Counted from the stretch's first letter, positions 55,541 through 63,080 are shown. The stretch: DNA of 64,000 nt from an uncultured Prevotellaceae bacterium (GCA_902774795.1 CACYKA010000022.1:27719-91718), one strand, 5' to 3'. Notes: generated by a model not told the origin, from the sequence alone. Numbers and translations: made by a program.

Positions 55541-56647
55541 TATTCTTACCTTCCATGATTCCCTGCAAAATCCAAGTAGCCTTTACCTTCATGCCGGCAT
55601 TACGGTCAAAGATGCCAAAGTGCTCTGGACCGCTGCCGAAGCTATTATTATCCCAAATGAAGGTAGAGAAGCCGCGCTTGCGAGTCTCGCTAATCAGGAA
55701 TTTACAGTAATAGGTCATATTCTCGTGGATGAGATCCGTCTGACCACCTTTCTGGCGGTCGGTGACGCCCCACTCTCCCATAACGATACCCAGACCTTTG
55801 TCGGCCCAATTGCGTACAACGTTATCGAAGAAGTCAGCCATAGTCTTCTCGTTGCTGGGGGAAGCTTCTCCCTTGTCCTTATAGGCATCGCCCCAGAAGT
55901 TATACTTACACTCACCGGCATAATCCCATGGCGAATAGTAGTGGAACTCCACGCTCATGTAGTCATTACCATTACCCTCGATATCCGTGGGAATTATGAA
56001 GTCGTTATTCCACAGTCCGAAGTCGGGATTGCAGACATATGTCTGAACTATGAGGTGACGCTTGGCATTATTGCCTCCCATCGAGCGGACGATGTCAATA
56101 AACGTCTGGTTGTAGGAGTTCTGCACTGCCAAGTTCTCAGGTTCTGGCTTGCCCCAGTTGTCGCGCAGATGTACCTCATTAGTACCGGCAAAGGCCACGC
56201 GGTAGTCATAGTTGGCAAACTCATTTGCAATATTCATCCACAGCAAGGCAAGCTTCTGGTTGTTTTCTTCCTTATACTGATAGGTCGGACGACCTTCCAG
56301 CCACTTGTCGTGATGAACATTGATAATCACCTTCATGTCGTTGCTAAGACACCAGCCAACCACTTCCTTCACGCGAGCCATCCAAGCCTTGTCAATACTC
56401 ATGGCAGCAGAATTAGTGATATGGCACTGCCATCTGACGGGTATGCGCACGGCATTGAAGCCGGCATCCTTGACAGCCTTGATGGTTTTCTTTGTCACTT
56501 TGGGATTGCCCCATGCTGTGCAGAACACTCAAACTGGTTACCCAGATTCCAACCAACAACGTCCTTGTTCCACTCTTTGGCAGTGGGCTGTGCTGATGCC
56601 GTCATAACAAACAGAGCGGCAGTCAAAATAAATGTAGATTTCTTCAT
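55536..56647 (-). pseudogene. GH5 family glycanase 2, frame broken near the N-terminus
   Basis: Close paralogue of glycanase 1. The signal peptide and first strand are in one frame from ATG 56647: MKKSTFILTAALFVMTASAQ, then WNKDVVGWNLGNQFECSAQ, and a stop at 56495. The catalytic body is open in another frame from about 56528 to 55536 (FCTAWGNPKVTKKTI onwards), with acid/base Glu in AFAGTNEVHL and nucleophile in IVMGEWGVTD. The join lies near 56515-56530, in the loop where related enzymes have some 20 residues between FECS and AWGNP. A promoter and an operator upstream are intact. Probably first gene of an operon with glycanase 3, GH94 and the transporter. Confidence 0.78.
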
Positions 56648-56677
56648 TGTTATAAATTCCTTTGGTTTTTCTGGCTG

Positions 56678-56769
56678 CAAAGGTAATACTATTTATAACA
56701 AGGTAAGTTCAATGACTAACAAAAAGGGTTTGAAACCTTTGCTTTGTTAGATTTCAAACCCCTTTTTGT
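56678..56769 (-). promoter_or_regulatory. Promoter and inverted-repeat operator of the GH5-GH5-GH94-transporter operon
   Basis: TACCTTTG (minus, 56678-56685) is 30 bp from the ATG. The operator halves are ACAAAAAGGGTTTGAA (56719-56734) and TCAAACCCCTTTTTGT (56754-56769), 35 bp apart, the most symmetrical of the four. Confidence 0.78.
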
Positions 56770-56786
56770 TGGTTTTCTGACTATAA

Positions 56787-59591
56787 TCACTGATACTTTG
56801 AGGGTGATACCCCAAAGTATTTCTTGAATACGGTACTGAAATACTTGGGATTGTCAAAGCCTGACAAGGTGGCGGCATCTGTCACTTGGCGACCACTGCG
56901 CAATAGTTGGGCAGCACGTTCCAGGCGGATGATACGAATGAAGTCCTGAGGCGACTTGCCTGTATATGACTTCAGCTTTACATAGAACAAAGTACGACTC
57001 ATGGCCATCTCACGGCACAGACGGTCGATAGTGAACTCTGAGTCGGAGATATTGTCAACTACAAGCCGTGTGGCCTGACTGATGAAGCGGCTACTCTCAT
57101 CATCCTCCTGAGCATCCTGGTCTTCCGGAATCTCCTGGCTTTCCAAAGAAAGCGGCATAAGAGATTCCCTGCGGTTCAGGTTGTCAACGACCAGACGCAT
57201 ATACTTATCATGCAACCTATATACACGCCATGCGCCATAGAAGAGCAAAATCAAAAGGATGAGATAGATGCACCACATCCACCAAGTATTCCACCATGGA
57301 TAGCCAATCTTAATGCTCAGCGTCACCTCGTCGAGCACAGCCCCACAGGTACGGCTCACACATCTCAGCACCAACGTGTGCTTCCCAGGTTCCATGCTGG
57401 TGAAGCGGATGTACTGCTGTGGAATAATCTTGCTCCACTCGCCTTTGTCCACCTTGTACTGATAACCTATATCCGACTGGTTACGCAGATTGATACTCTC
57501 GAAATACAGTTCAAAGGTACGTTGTCCGTATGACAGTTTCACCTCGTTGCGTGCCAGTTGCTGGTGTATCTCACGCTTGCGATCCTCGCTAAGGTTCCCG
57601 TCATCGCTATTGATGCCCTTGAGATACAACTTTGCCGTATAGTCTATTTCCTGGATATGGTTTGGATTTACGACCAAGGCACCTGTCGTAGAACCAAGCG
57701 CCATATAGCCGTTGTCAAGATTGATGGCTGCACGACTGGCATATTCCCTGTCAACGCCATAGCAGTAGTTCACACCGATGATACGGCTGGAGTCTTTCGG
57801 GTCAGCAAATGACAAACCCTGTTCCGTAGCAATGATTATACGTCCCTTGGTATCACAATAGATAGTGTTGACGAAATTAGACGGCAAGCCGTTCTTGGTA
57901 GTCAACTGCCGACTCTGCTTGGTGGTCAGGTCATAGACGTAGATACCACCTCCGTCAGTGCCAATCCACAATTCCCTGCCGCTATTCAGGAAAAGCGTGT
58001 GTACAAAACCATTGACATCCTTCTCGCTGGCAGGGGCATAGACAAGCTCTGAAATTTTTCCGTTTTCCGGGCTGATGAGTTTGATGCCGTAGGTAGTGGC
58101 TACGGCTATTTGTCCGTCGGGCAATTGGAGGATATCCTTCACATAATGTATGGGGTAATAATGAGGGCCGTCAGCAGACAGTCGCAACAGGTCGCCGTCC
58201 AGTCCGCCCACCCACAAGTTGCCGTCGCGGTCGTAGTACAAACGGAACACATGGTCATCCTGCAGTATCTCGTTGGCTTTGTTATATAGACTGCGCGACT
58301 GCCCGTCTTCCGTGATTTCCATCACTCCCTGCCCATAGGTGGCAGCAAGTATGGTACCCCGAGGTGTCTTCAGCAAGTCCAACACTACTGTGCCATGACA
58401 GGTGTGAGTCCAACTGCCACTCTTTGGATCGTAGATGCTCACGCCGTTGTCAGTACCCATCAGCAATTTGCCGGATGTTGACTGGCAGACGCTGTTCACA
58501 TGGTCGTTCAACAGCGAATGGTGGTCGTTGGCAATATGCTTGTAAATGGCCACTGTGGTACCCACAGGCCGTGCCATGTCAACACCTCCAGAGTAGGAAC
58601 CCACAAATATATTGCCCCAAATGTCGCGGATGAGCGCATAGATACCGTTACCATGCAACACACCATGCACGCCCTCATTGGCATTGAACAAGACTTCGGG
58701 GGCATATTCTCCTTTCTGCTTCGGACAGCGGTCCACCCTATACACACCTTTGCCGTCAATTCCTACCAGCATGCTGTGAATATCGTAGGGATAAAAGGCA
58801 CGCACGGGGTTGTGTGATTCATCTATGGCGAGTTCTACAGTACCGTCTTCAGACAACACCCTAACACCACTGGCATAACCGCCCAGCCACACCTTTTTAT
58901 ATATATCGTCATAATAACCGCTCTCCACGTCGTAGGGAACTATCTTACGCAACTTACTGTTCGACTTCGGAAATTCAGACAGCCCACCCTTGAACTCCAG
59001 CACTCCCTGACGGGTGCAGACCAGCAGTGACTTGTCTGTGGGGATAAAGTAATTGGCATAATAGTTGGAGGCGACTTCTATCATCGTGTTTTCATGCAGG
59101 AAGCAAACCCCTTTGTTGGTAGCCAGCCAATATCCCTGCTTTGTGGGAAGAATGTCATTGAGGTCTGTCAGTCCCTTTAGTTTTTCACCGACATCATGGC
59201 GCTGCGTGAACTTGTCAAGCACAGCATCATAGGTGTAGATGCGCCCCTTGTTGTCGAAAGCCACCATCGCTGAGGCATCGGGACTCTTCATGCCCTTGGG
59301 AAAATGATCGCACAATTCTATGCGCCGACCGGCATATTTGCTGAAATCACTACCTCCTAACTGATAACGGTGAATATCTACCCCATTAAAGCGTTCCACA
59401 CCATTCTTCGATGACCACCATACTGCGCCGTCGCTGGTCTGGAGGATAGAATATATTCGCTGACTCGCCATACCGTCAGCCTGCCCTATATGGAAGAAGG
59501 TGAAATCGCTGACTTTCTGCGCCGACAACAGTACGTGGTTTGCCAGCAGCATGAACGCCAGTGAAAGACATCTTATCAAAATCCTGTTCAT
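56787..59591 (-). CDS. Membrane AraC regulator with two-component-type propeller sensor, no kinase or receiver
   Basis: 934 residues. Signal peptide 1-24, then about 660 residues of beta-propeller repeats of the two-component regulator type (GIYALIRDIWGNIFVGSYSG, RDGNLWVGGLDGDLLRLSAD, GRELWIGTDGGGIYVYD). A Y_Y_Y domain follows at about 690-765 (YQYKVDKGEWSKI, MEPGKHTLVLRC), and one membrane helix at about 770-792 (WCIYLILLILLFYGAW). After a 50-residue acidic linker comes an AraC helix-turn-helix domain (FTIDRLCREMAMSRTLFYVKLK to FKKYFGVSPSKYQ). Hybrid two-component systems of this class have HisKA, HATPase and receiver domains between helix and AraC domain; none is present. I infer direct signal transfer from bound oligosaccharide to DNA-binding. 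It is probably the regulator of this locus. Confidence 0.88.
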   Translation of the reverse strand: MNRILIRCLSLAFMLLANHVLLSAQKVSDFTFFHIGQADGMASQRIYSILQTSDGAVWWSSKNGVERFNGVDIHRYQLGGSDFSKYAGRRIELCDHFPKGMKSPDASAMVAFDNKGRIYTYDAVLDKFTQRHDVGEKLKGLTDLNDILPTKQGYWLATNKGVCFLHENTMIEVASNYYANYFIPTDKSLLVCTRQGVLEFKGGLSEFPKSNSKLRKIVPYDVESGYYDDIYKKVWLGGYASGVRVLSEDGTVELAIDESHNPVRAFYPYDIHSMLVGIDGKGVYRVDRCPKQKGEYAPEVLFNANEGVHGVLHGNGIYALIRDIWGNIFVGSYSGGVDMARPVGTTVAIYKHIANDHHSLLNDHVNSVCQSTSGKLLMGTDNGVSIYDPKSGSWTHTCHGTVVLDLLKTPRGTILAATYGQGVMEITEDGQSRSLYNKANEILQDDHVFRLYYDRDGNLWVGGLDGDLLRLSADGPHYYPIHYVKDILQLPDGQIAVATTYGIKLISPENGKISELVYAPASEKDVNGFVHTLFLNSGRELWIGTDGGGIYVYDLTTKQSRQLTTKNGLPSNFVNTIYCDTKGRIIIATEQGLSFADPKDSSRIIGVNYCYGVDREYASRAAINLDNGYMALGSTTGALVVNPNHIQEIDYTAKLYLKGINSDDGNLSEDRKREIHQQLARNEVKLSYGQRTFELYFESINLRNQSDIGYQYKVDKGEWSKIIPQQYIRFTSMEPGKHTLVLRCVSRTCGAVLDEVTLSIKIGYPWWNTWWMWCIYLILLILLFYGAWRVYRLHDKYMRLVVDNLNRRESLMPLSLESQEIPEDQDAQEDDESSRFISQATRLVVDNISDSEFTIDRLCREMAMSRTLFYVKLKSYTGKSPQDFIRIIRLERAAQLLRSGRQVTDAATLSGFDNPKYFSTVFKKYFGVSPSKYQ

Positions 59592-59613
59592 AGTTTCAGT
59601 TTTTTTGTGAGGG

Positions 59614-59621
59614 CAAAGGTA
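59614..59621 (-). promoter_or_regulatory. -7 element for the regulator gene
   Basis: TACCTTTG on the minus strand, 23 bp upstream of the regulator ATG. No copy of the GGTTTGAA operator is seen near it. Confidence 0.65.
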
Positions 59622-59723
59622 ATCATTTTTGATAAATTACAAGCATTTTAATACAAAAAAAATTTTTTCATTAACCATTTATTATATTTTGTGCTCGTTT
59701 TTCGCAACAAATCACACAAATAC

Positions 59724-59759
59724 AATGAGGCTCCAGTTCAACAACTGAAGCCTCATTTT
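59724..59759. terminator. Hairpin, AATGAGGCT type, copy 1
   Basis: AATGAGGCT pairs with AGCCTCATT with an inner CAGTT/AACTG stem. A related hairpin lies at 60178-60215. The short T-run on the plus strand suggests plus-strand termination. Confidence 0.5.
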
Positions 59760-59769
59760 CTTATTGCGA

Positions 59770-59916
59770 TTACCTTAATTCACGTACAATGTCATCGAAC
59801 TCCTTGGGCAGTATAATATTGTCACAATCAACGCCCTCGAAACGCGAGCCGACAAATTCAGCTACGGCTACACCATGGAAATGAACTATTTCATTGCCAT
59901 CATATAATAAATACAA
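59770..59916 (-). pseudogene. Protein fragment, 48 codons, no recognised family
   Basis: An open frame from a TTG at 59914-59916 codes LLYDGNEIVHFHGVAVAEFV, then GSRFEGVDCDNIILPKEFDD and stops at 59770. Composition and reading quality look like real coding DNA, but there is no good start, and a hairpin with arms AAACCCC/GGGGTTT (59915-59945) touches its 5' end. I take it as the C-terminal end of a lost gene. I cannot name the family. Confidence 0.4.
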
Positions 59917-59945
59917 ACCCCAAGAGCAAAAGACTCCTGGGGTTT
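59915..59945. terminator. Hairpin AAACCCC/GGGGTTT
   Basis: AAACCCC-A-AGAG pairs with CTCC-T-GGGGTTT (one mismatch) around a 7-nt loop. Placed between relics; from 59946 to 60142 nothing else is seen. Confidence 0.45.
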
Positions 59946-60142
59946 GTTGTGTTTATTCATCAGTCAATTATCAGAATCCATCTTTCAGGAACTTCCATAA
60001 TAAAACGTTTTCAGGATGCAAAGAAAAACAAATTTATTGTTTATAAACAACAAAATCTACATTTTTCTTGTTTTTATTGTTTACAAAGACGAGAATTAAC
60101 GTTATTTATCATACTTAAATCAATATTATTCATCAACATAGG

Positions 60143-60215
60143 GATCATCGGCGTCAATGCTTTCAACCAGCCAGGACAATGAGGCCCCGGTTCAACACCA
60201 GAGCCTCATTTTTTT
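60143..60215 (+). other. Fragment resembling pgi, followed by a terminator
   Basis: 60143-60176 codes [11 protein letters not shown] on the plus strand and differs from the pgi signature-2 region ([11 protein letters not shown], about 39337) at only a few bases. It runs into a hairpin (AATGAGGC with GCCTCATT, 60178-60210) with a run of T, closely related to the hairpin at 59724. It is probably the residue of a recombination or duplication event. Confidence 0.45.
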
Positions 60216-60237
60216 GCAAAATATAGCCCTCAAAAAT

Positions 60238-60323
60238 GAACCTATAGTTCGTGGCCCAACTAAGCAAGATTACTTGACTCACGAAGCCGGTATAAATGCC
60301 TCACGAACCATAGGTTCTTTTTT
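60238..60323 (+). other. Long inverted repeat with T-run
   Basis: GAACCTATAGTTCGTG (60238-60253) pairs with CACGAACCATAGGTTC (60302-60317), one mismatch, around a 48-nt loop, followed by six T. It may be a terminator or a structured RNA. Confidence 0.5.
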
Positions 60324-60354
60324 ATGGGTTGTTGTGGTTATTATTTTTTTTCAA

Positions 60355-60561
60355 TTATTCAGCATTCACGATGATATTGATGACCTCCTGAATATCCGTG
60401 CCGTTCACAACTCCATCACCATTCACGTCTTCACAAAGGACATCGAGCAGCGCTACAATCGTTCCGAAATCACTCCATGGTGTTGTTGTCTTGTAGGCTT
60501 CTGTAAAAACTTGCACAGTAGAAAATTTATCACTAACTTTGCACCGCCGGAGAAAAGTCAC
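60355..60561 (-). pseudogene. C-terminal relic of a BspA-like/dockerin-type surface protein
   Basis: The frame codes VFTEAYKTTTPWSDFGTIVA, which resembles the last leucine-rich repeat of BspA-like proteins (...AYK....W.DF..IV), then EDVNGDGVVNGTDIQEVINI, a dockerin-like EF-hand segment common at the end of Prevotella surface proteins. There is no signal peptide, and the upstream sequence does not continue the repeats, so only the last 60 or so codons remain. It may have been cut by the element that left the promoter-like sequence at 60511-60541. Confidence 0.6.
60511..60541 (+). promoter_or_regulatory. Promoter-like sequence over the dockerin relic
   Basis: TTG, a 20-bp spacer and TAACTTTG (60534-60541) fit a plus-strand Bacteroidetes promoter. 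Only a nine-codon frame follows (ATG at 60562), then a small hairpin TTCCTGA/TCAGGAA. It is perhaps the edge of a lost mobile element. Confidence 0.35.
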
Positions 60562-60711
60562 ATGAAGGTTTTATGCCAAGATTCTTCCTGACTGTCAAGC
60601 CTTTCAGGAAGAAACAGAGGAGAGTGACAAGGTTTTCAGTATGATATAAACGATGTTGACAAGTAATTCAGTTTAACCCGGTGAAAATTGACAAGTGATT
60701 TCAGGAAAAGG

Positions 60712-60964
60712 CAATAACCTGCCTTTAAGCGAAAATAACCCGCCCTTAATTTTCAATAACCTGCCTCTGTCGTTTTATACTCGTGCGTTATTGGGTGACA
60801 AACGAAATCTGAGCGGAAAGATGTTTGTTCAGTCATACAATCCGCCATATATATATGCGGATTGTATGACTGAACGAGAATCCGCCAGAAATTTCATTCA
60901 AACAACAAGAAAAACAACAGGCACATTGTGACATTCTACTATCGCCGCGATAAGATGTTCTTGT
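60712..60964 (+). repeat. 253-bp direct repeat, left copy
   Basis: The same 253 bp recur at 63748-64000, with about ten substitutions and no net length change. It holds three AATAACCyGCC iterons with 21-bp period (60713, 60734, 60755) and a 49-nt stem-loop (60827-60875), then about 90 bp that are identical in both copies. The two copies frame the ATPase and toxin-antitoxin cassette. Confidence 0.92.
60827..60875. other. Stem-loop of the left direct repeat
   Basis: GTTCAGTCATACAATCCGC pairs with GCGGATTGTATGACTGAAC around C(AT)5: a perfect 19-bp stem. The right copy carries the inverted loop. Confidence 0.9.
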
Positions 60965-61030
60965 TTTTTGGATAGCCATGTAAAAAGTGTTAGAAGGCTT
61001 CGTAAAAAAGGGGGAGTGGGAACAGCTAAA

Positions 61031-61074
61031 ACGAAACGACGTACGGCTCTTAACGATACGGCGTATCGGTGAAA
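61031..61074 (+). repeat. 22-bp repeat array, two copies
   Basis: ACGAAACGACGTACG (61031) and ACGATACGGCGTATC (61053) are 22 bp apart and belong to the same unit as 24761 and 62986. Lies 60 bp past the ATPase stop. Confidence 0.75.
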
Positions 61075-61134
61075 GACCTCCTTTTTCAAACCGAGCAAAA
61101 GATTAAAGAACCTTTAAATTGGATAGAAAGATGA

Positions 61135-62346
61135 TTAGAATACAATATCTTCCACTTCGCTGCTTAGGAAATCCTCCAGACTCACTCCGCCTGTTCCCAC
61201 GACAAACGATCGTTTCGGATGGAAAGCATCCACGAACGCAGGCAGTCCAGAATTCATCCCTCGTCTGCCGCTCTTCACCTCAATGGCAGTCACCTCACCA
61301 TCGCGAACAATTATGAAATCCACCTCTAAATCGCCCTGGGCAGAATTTCTCGACGGCTCGCGCCAATAATACACCTTATAATCCAACTCGTCCGCCATAC
61401 TCAGCAGGTGCGCGCCCACGGCACTCTCCACCCAACGGCCCCATGCCTTCGTGTCCGTTCTGTCAGCCACAAAACCGCGACCCTTGTAGGCCGTCAGCAA
61501 GGCATTGTTATACACCTGATACTTGGGGATGGAACCACGTTTGCGTGCCTCATCGTTGGCATATTTCTGCAAGCCAGTCAACAAGGCGCACTGGTCCAGA
61601 ATCTCCAAATAGCCCGCCAGCGTTGTAACATTGCCCGCATCCTGCAACTGCCCCATCACCTTCGTGAGCGACAGAATCTCTGCCGAATAGCTGCATCCCA
61701 GCTCGAACAGTTGCTTCATCAGGGCCGGTTTGTAGATGTTCGACGTCATGATTACGTCCTTCTCGATGGCCGGAGCCACCAACGAGTCCTTGATGTATTT
61801 CCGCCACCTGCGTTCATCCTGTATCATGTGTGCAGGCCCGGGATAGCCGCCAAAATAGATATACTCGTCAAGCGACACCCGGAAGGCATCCCGCATCTCC
61901 TGCAGGCTCCAGTGCGGCATTCTGATTAGTTCAAAACGTCCCGCCAGCGATTCAGTCAGCCCCTTTTTCAGCAACAGACGGCTACTCCCCAGCAGCACCA
62001 CCTTCAAGTTTACATGGTTGCGCGAGTCGGCATCCCATTCCCGTTTTACCACCTCGCTCCAGTTTTCAATCTTCTGCACCTCGTCTATCACCAGCAGATA
62101 CTCATCCATATCCCTAAGCCTCATCGTGGTGCGAGCGGCCTCCCAAACGCGATGAATCCAGTCACTGTCCTTCGGGTCCACAGCATCCGCCACCTCAATG
62201 GTATGGGGAATGGTCACCTGTGCCATCACCTGATCCACCAGTGTGGACTTTCCCACCTGTCTGGGACCGGCCAGAACCTGCAGGAATTTCCTAGGTTCCA
62301 GAATGCGTTCTTTTAGCGTATAGAATTGTTTACGAATATATTCCAT
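61135..62346 (-). CDS. AAA ATPase with DUF4143 nuclease-like C-terminus
   Basis: 403 residues. Walker A is VLAGPRQVGKSTLVDQ (about residues 24-39), Walker B is EYLLVIDEVQKIENW, and VVLLGSSRLLL resembles sensor 1. After the ATPase core, LAGYLEILDQCALLTGLQKY is the winged-helix-like part, and the C-terminus carries EVDFII, then TAIEVKSG, the E-V-D...E-V-K arrangement of PD-(D/E)XK-like DUF4143 domains. The function of the family is unknown; members are frequent in accessory DNA of Bacteroidetes. It lies within the direct-repeat cassette, and its leader holds four 22-bp iterons. Unlike the ATPase at 35-36 kb, Walker B has the normal Glu. Confidence 0.9.
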   Translation of the reverse strand: MEYIRKQFYTLKERILEPRKFLQVLAGPRQVGKSTLVDQVMAQVTIPHTIEVADAVDPKDSDWIHRVWEAARTTMRLRDMDEYLLVIDEVQKIENWSEVVKREWDADSRNHVNLKVVLLGSSRLLLKKGLTESLAGRFELIRMPHWSLQEMRDAFRVSLDEYIYFGGYPGPAHMIQDERRWRKYIKDSLVAPAIEKDVIMTSNIYKPALMKQLFELGCSYSAEILSLTKVMGQLQDAGNVTTLAGYLEILDQCALLTGLQKYANDEARKRGSIPKYQVYNNALLTAYKGRGFVADRTDTKAWGRWVESAVGAHLLSMADELDYKVYYWREPSRNSAQGDLEVDFIIVRDGEVTAIEVKSGRRGMNSGLPAFVDAFHPKRSFVVGTGGVSLEDFLSSEVEDIVF

Positions 62347-62348
62347 TG

Positions 62349-62436
62349 CTCAAATCGATATAAGATTTTACTCAATACCCCCTGTAATTTTACTCAAATC
62401 TCTTTGCATTTTTACTCAAATCATGCTGCAAAATTA
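62349..62436 (-). promoter_or_regulatory. Promoter and four 22-bp iterons in the ATPase leader
   Basis: The plus-strand octamers CTCAAATC, CTCAATAC, CTCAAATC and CTCAAATC begin at 62349, 62371, 62393 and 62415, exactly 22 bp apart; three are preceded by TTTTA. The -7 element TAATTTTG (minus) is at 62429-62436, so the array lies between promoter and start codon. Confidence 0.85.
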
Positions 62437-62473
62437 CGAATTTATTTTTAATCTCCAAAAGAAAAGGGCAAAA

Positions 62474-62507
62474 TAATGCATAATTCATAATGCATAATGC
62501 ATAATTC
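62474..62507. repeat. Heptamer array, AATGCAT/AATTCAT type
   Basis: AATGCAT, AATTCAT, AATGCAT, AATGCAT and AATTC follow with 7-bp period, upstream of the ATPase promoter. Confidence 0.7.
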
Positions 62508-62569
62508 TTTAGCCTACAAGCTCATGCCGTTTGTAAGTGACATCAAAAAATAAGTTTTTTATGATTTTA

Positions 62570-62985
62570 ACCTCAACCCTCACCTGATATGAATAGAAAG
62601 CCCATGAATACTAGCCTTAAGGTAAGTGAGGTTAGAAATATTAACCTCACTTCACCCTCACTTGACCCTCACTCAAAAGGTAACCTTATTTATATATAGC
62701 CCCAAGTAGAGCCTGCCAGCAATACAAATAAAACCACAAATAGTTGTCATCAGTCCGTAACGAGCAAACTCTTAGTACGTCAAGAGCGGACTTGCAGTCC
62801 GTAAGGGACGGACAAACAATGTGTATTAGGAAAACAATCCTGCTCCTGTAGCTACAGGCCTTGATAGCGAGTGAGGTTAAAATGAGGTTTGGGTGATGTT
62901 AAAAATTTCAACCTCATCTGCTGTAAGGGCCATAAATACTGACTTTAGTCACGATTGGGTGAGGTTAAACGATTTTTGACTCTTC
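62570..62985. other. Non-coding stretch rich in GTGAGGTTA motifs and small palindromes
   Basis: No gene is seen. GTGAGGTTA or its complement TAACCTCAC occurs several times; one pair forms a hairpin (62626-62634 with 62642-62650). CGGACTTGCAGTCCG (62787-62801) is a REP-like palindrome of a type I associate with Bacteroidetes intergenic DNA. Confidence 0.5.
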
Positions 62986-63073
62986 ACGAGACGGCGTATC
63001 AAAGGTCGCGAGACGGCGTATCAAAGGTCGCGATACGGCGTATCAATGTGCGCGATACGGCGTATCGGTGAAA
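62986..63073 (+). repeat. 22-bp repeat array, four copies, core GATACGGCGTATC
   Basis: Copies begin at 62986, 63008, 63030 and 63052 with exact 22-bp spacing: CGAGACGGCGTATC twice, then CGATACGGCGTATC twice. GATACGGCGTATC is a perfect palindrome around a central base. The array ends CGGTGAAA, as in the 61031 array. Confidence 0.9.
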
Positions 63074-63080
63074 AAGGGCA

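Noticed and set aside
46304-56647. Programmed frameshifting in the two GH5 genes
   Set aside because: Core residues expected between the two frames are missing, so a shift alone would not restore the enzyme; deletion or assembly error is simpler.
55422-56750. 442-codon plus-strand frame opposite glycanase 2
   Set aside because: Glycanase 2 has catalytic motifs, promoter and operator on the minus strand; the plus frame shows none.
60562-60591. Nine-codon frame after the promoter-like sequence as a leader peptide gene
   Set aside because: There is no conserved content and no gene downstream that it could attenuate.
24761-63073. The 22-bp arrays as CRISPR arrays
   Set aside because: Units are contiguous with no separate variable spacers, the repeats are palindromic throughout, and no cas gene is present.
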